Shown here one piece after another: positions 10,970-11,782 of a stretch of 11,782 nt of DNA. A program made the translations under genes and the position numbers. Where the stretch lies: contig PKQU01000042.1 of NCBI GenBank assembly GCA_017577925.1, positions 1 to 11,782 on the forward strand, in the 5' to 3' direction. Below the pieces are notes generated by a model, which saw nothing but the letters and a program-made list of their open reading frames with translations, made no database searches and was not told the origin of the DNA. Position 1 is the first letter of the stretch, and the number at the start of each line of letters is the position of its first letter. Source of the stretch: Bacillota bacterium (GTDB taxonomy: Bacteria; Bacillota; Bacilli; Calditerricolales; Calditerricolaceae).

Positions 10970-11782
10970 CTAGGGTTGCGGCCCCCGGCGGCGGGCCGAA
11001 GACTCTCGTGGCAGGCGCACCGCTCCTTCAAGGACGGGAACCCGTTCGATGACGCGCCGGGCCAGCTCGGGGTCGCGGTTCTGCGGCAGGAGAAAGACGG
11101 CCACCTGCCCGGTGTCGAGATTGCGCCGTGCCAGGGGAATGAGCCCCGGCGTACCGTCGTCGCGGTGCACCCCCAGAATCACCGAGACGTCGTGGAGGAT
11201 GGCCTGCCGCTGGCCGGGGTTGGCAAGCGTCACCGCCGCGGCGTCGTTGCGCGGTGTCAGCACAAAGCCCAGTCCCTGGCGGAGGATCAGCTCCCGGTTT
11301 TTCGTCAGGCCCACGTTCATGATCGGGGTCTCTCCGACATAGAGAATGGGCCCCGCAAAGCGCAGCGGCGCCGCAGACACCTCGGCGATGTGGCCGACCA
11401 GTTTCCCGGCCATCAGCTTGTGGTCGAGGACGAGCATGACGGCGGCGACGATCAGCCCCGCCGTCCAGCCGCCGTAGACCGTGGCCAGGGAGGTGAGGAA
11501 GGCGGTGAGAATCACCAGGTAGTTGCGCCCCTCGAACACCATGGCGATGCCCTCGATGTACGCCGGTCCCCGCGGAACGAGCTCCATCGCGTCCAGTTGC
11601 GACAGTGTATTCCGCTCCATGTTGCGCACGTCGCGGAACTGCTGGGCAGCCAGGGCCAGGAAGGTGATCGCCGTGTACTCCCGCTGCAAAAGCGCCGGCA
11701 CCGCAACGGCACCCATGCCGGCCGCCACCAACCCCAGGGACAGGTGGATCACCCGGCCGTGGGGATACGTGGGATACTGGCG
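10970..11782 (-). CDS. YIEGIA family protein, 5' end outside window
   Basis: The visible part has 270 residues and is open to the right edge, where it begins RQYPTYPHGR; a GTG ten codons in (11752) is not the start, since this segment belongs to the family. The naming motif is seen as GPAYIEGIAMVFEGRNY (YIEGIA at 75-80 counted from the edge), preceded by AAQQFRDVRNMERNTL. Hydrophobic stretches near the visible N-terminus (LSLGLVAAGMGAVAVPALL) and after the motif (YLVILTAFLTSLATVYGG, then AGLIVAAVMLVL) show a multi-pass membrane protein with a soluble C-terminal half. The family is typical of spore formers and has no proven function that I know of. The stop is TAG, and the small partner gene follows after 25 nt. 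The missing part is probably only a few tens of codons. Confidence 0.9.
   Translation of the reverse strand, partial: RQYPTYPHGRVIHLSLGLVAAGMGAVAVPALLQREYTAITFLALAAQQFRDVRNMERNTLSQLDAMELVPRGPAYIEGIAMVFEGRNYLVILTAFLTSLATVYGGWTAGLIVAAVMLVLDHKLMAGKLVGHIAEVSAAPLRFAGPILYVGETPIMNVGLTKNRELILRQGLGFVLTPRNDAAAVTLANPGQRQAILHDVSVILGVHRDDGTPGLIPLARRNLDTGQVAVFLLPQNRDPELARRVIERVPVLEGAVRLPRESSARRRGPQP

Overview
This window is a GC-rich piece of the chromosome of a spore-forming Bacillota, most likely a thermophilic member of the Bacillales. The evidence is direct: SpoIVA, a SpoVIF-type protein and a YIEGIA protein (families tied to endospore formers), TRAP (MtrB), the split heptaprenyl diphosphate synthase, and GTG/TTG starts behind strong GGAGG ribosome binding sites. 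The order der-plsY/gpsA-small membrane gene-yphF-spoIVA-hbs-folE-mtrB-hepS-menG matches the well-known Bacillus subtilis block (der-gpsA-yphE-yphF-spoIVA-hbs-folE-mtrB-hepS-menG), with extra genes inserted. No mobile element, CRISPR array or phage gene was seen.

Layout. All genes but one lie on the minus strand, so they read from right to left. From the right edge: a YIEGIA protein (5' end outside the window) and its 64-aa partner, closed by a terminator (10612-10648). Next come der, plsY (TTG start) and gpsA, packed 13 nt apart, followed by spoVIF, which has its own sporulation-type promoter. A lone plus-strand gene (6665-7060) converges on spoVIF across a shared hairpin. It carries the same sigma-K-like promoter nonamer as spoVIF. 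Divergent from it is a unit led by an extended -10 promoter: a 53-aa two-helix membrane protein, a 2Fe-2S ferredoxin, yphF and spoIVA, the last with its own sigma-E-like promoter inside yphF. A strong terminator follows. Then come hbs (HU) with its terminator and folE with its own promoter. A self-contained tRNA-Pro(GGG) unit follows, then a 46-aa membrane protein preceded by a short upstream ORF, then mtrB with a terminator overlapping its stop codon. The left end holds an unrecognised 170-aa membrane-anchored protein with a HELAH motif near its C-terminus, hepS behind an extended -10 promoter, and the start of menG.

How the genes work together. der supports 50S ribosome assembly. gpsA and plsY make sn-glycerol-3-phosphate and acylate it, the entry to phospholipid synthesis. 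hepS and menG belong to menaquinone-7 synthesis. folE starts folate synthesis and mtrB senses tryptophan. Laid over these housekeeping genes is a sporulation layer (YIEGIA pair, spoVIF, the lone plus-strand gene, spoIVA), whose promoters look like mother-cell sigma-E/sigma-K sites. Intergenic stretches are all short: the largest, 10540-10749 and 2406-2551, hold promoters and hairpins and no convincing gene. I found no clearly new multi-gene system. The most interesting points are the lone plus-strand gene with a spoVIF-like promoter, the ferredoxin inserted in the sporulation block, and the tRNA plus membrane-gene insertion that separates folE from mtrB.
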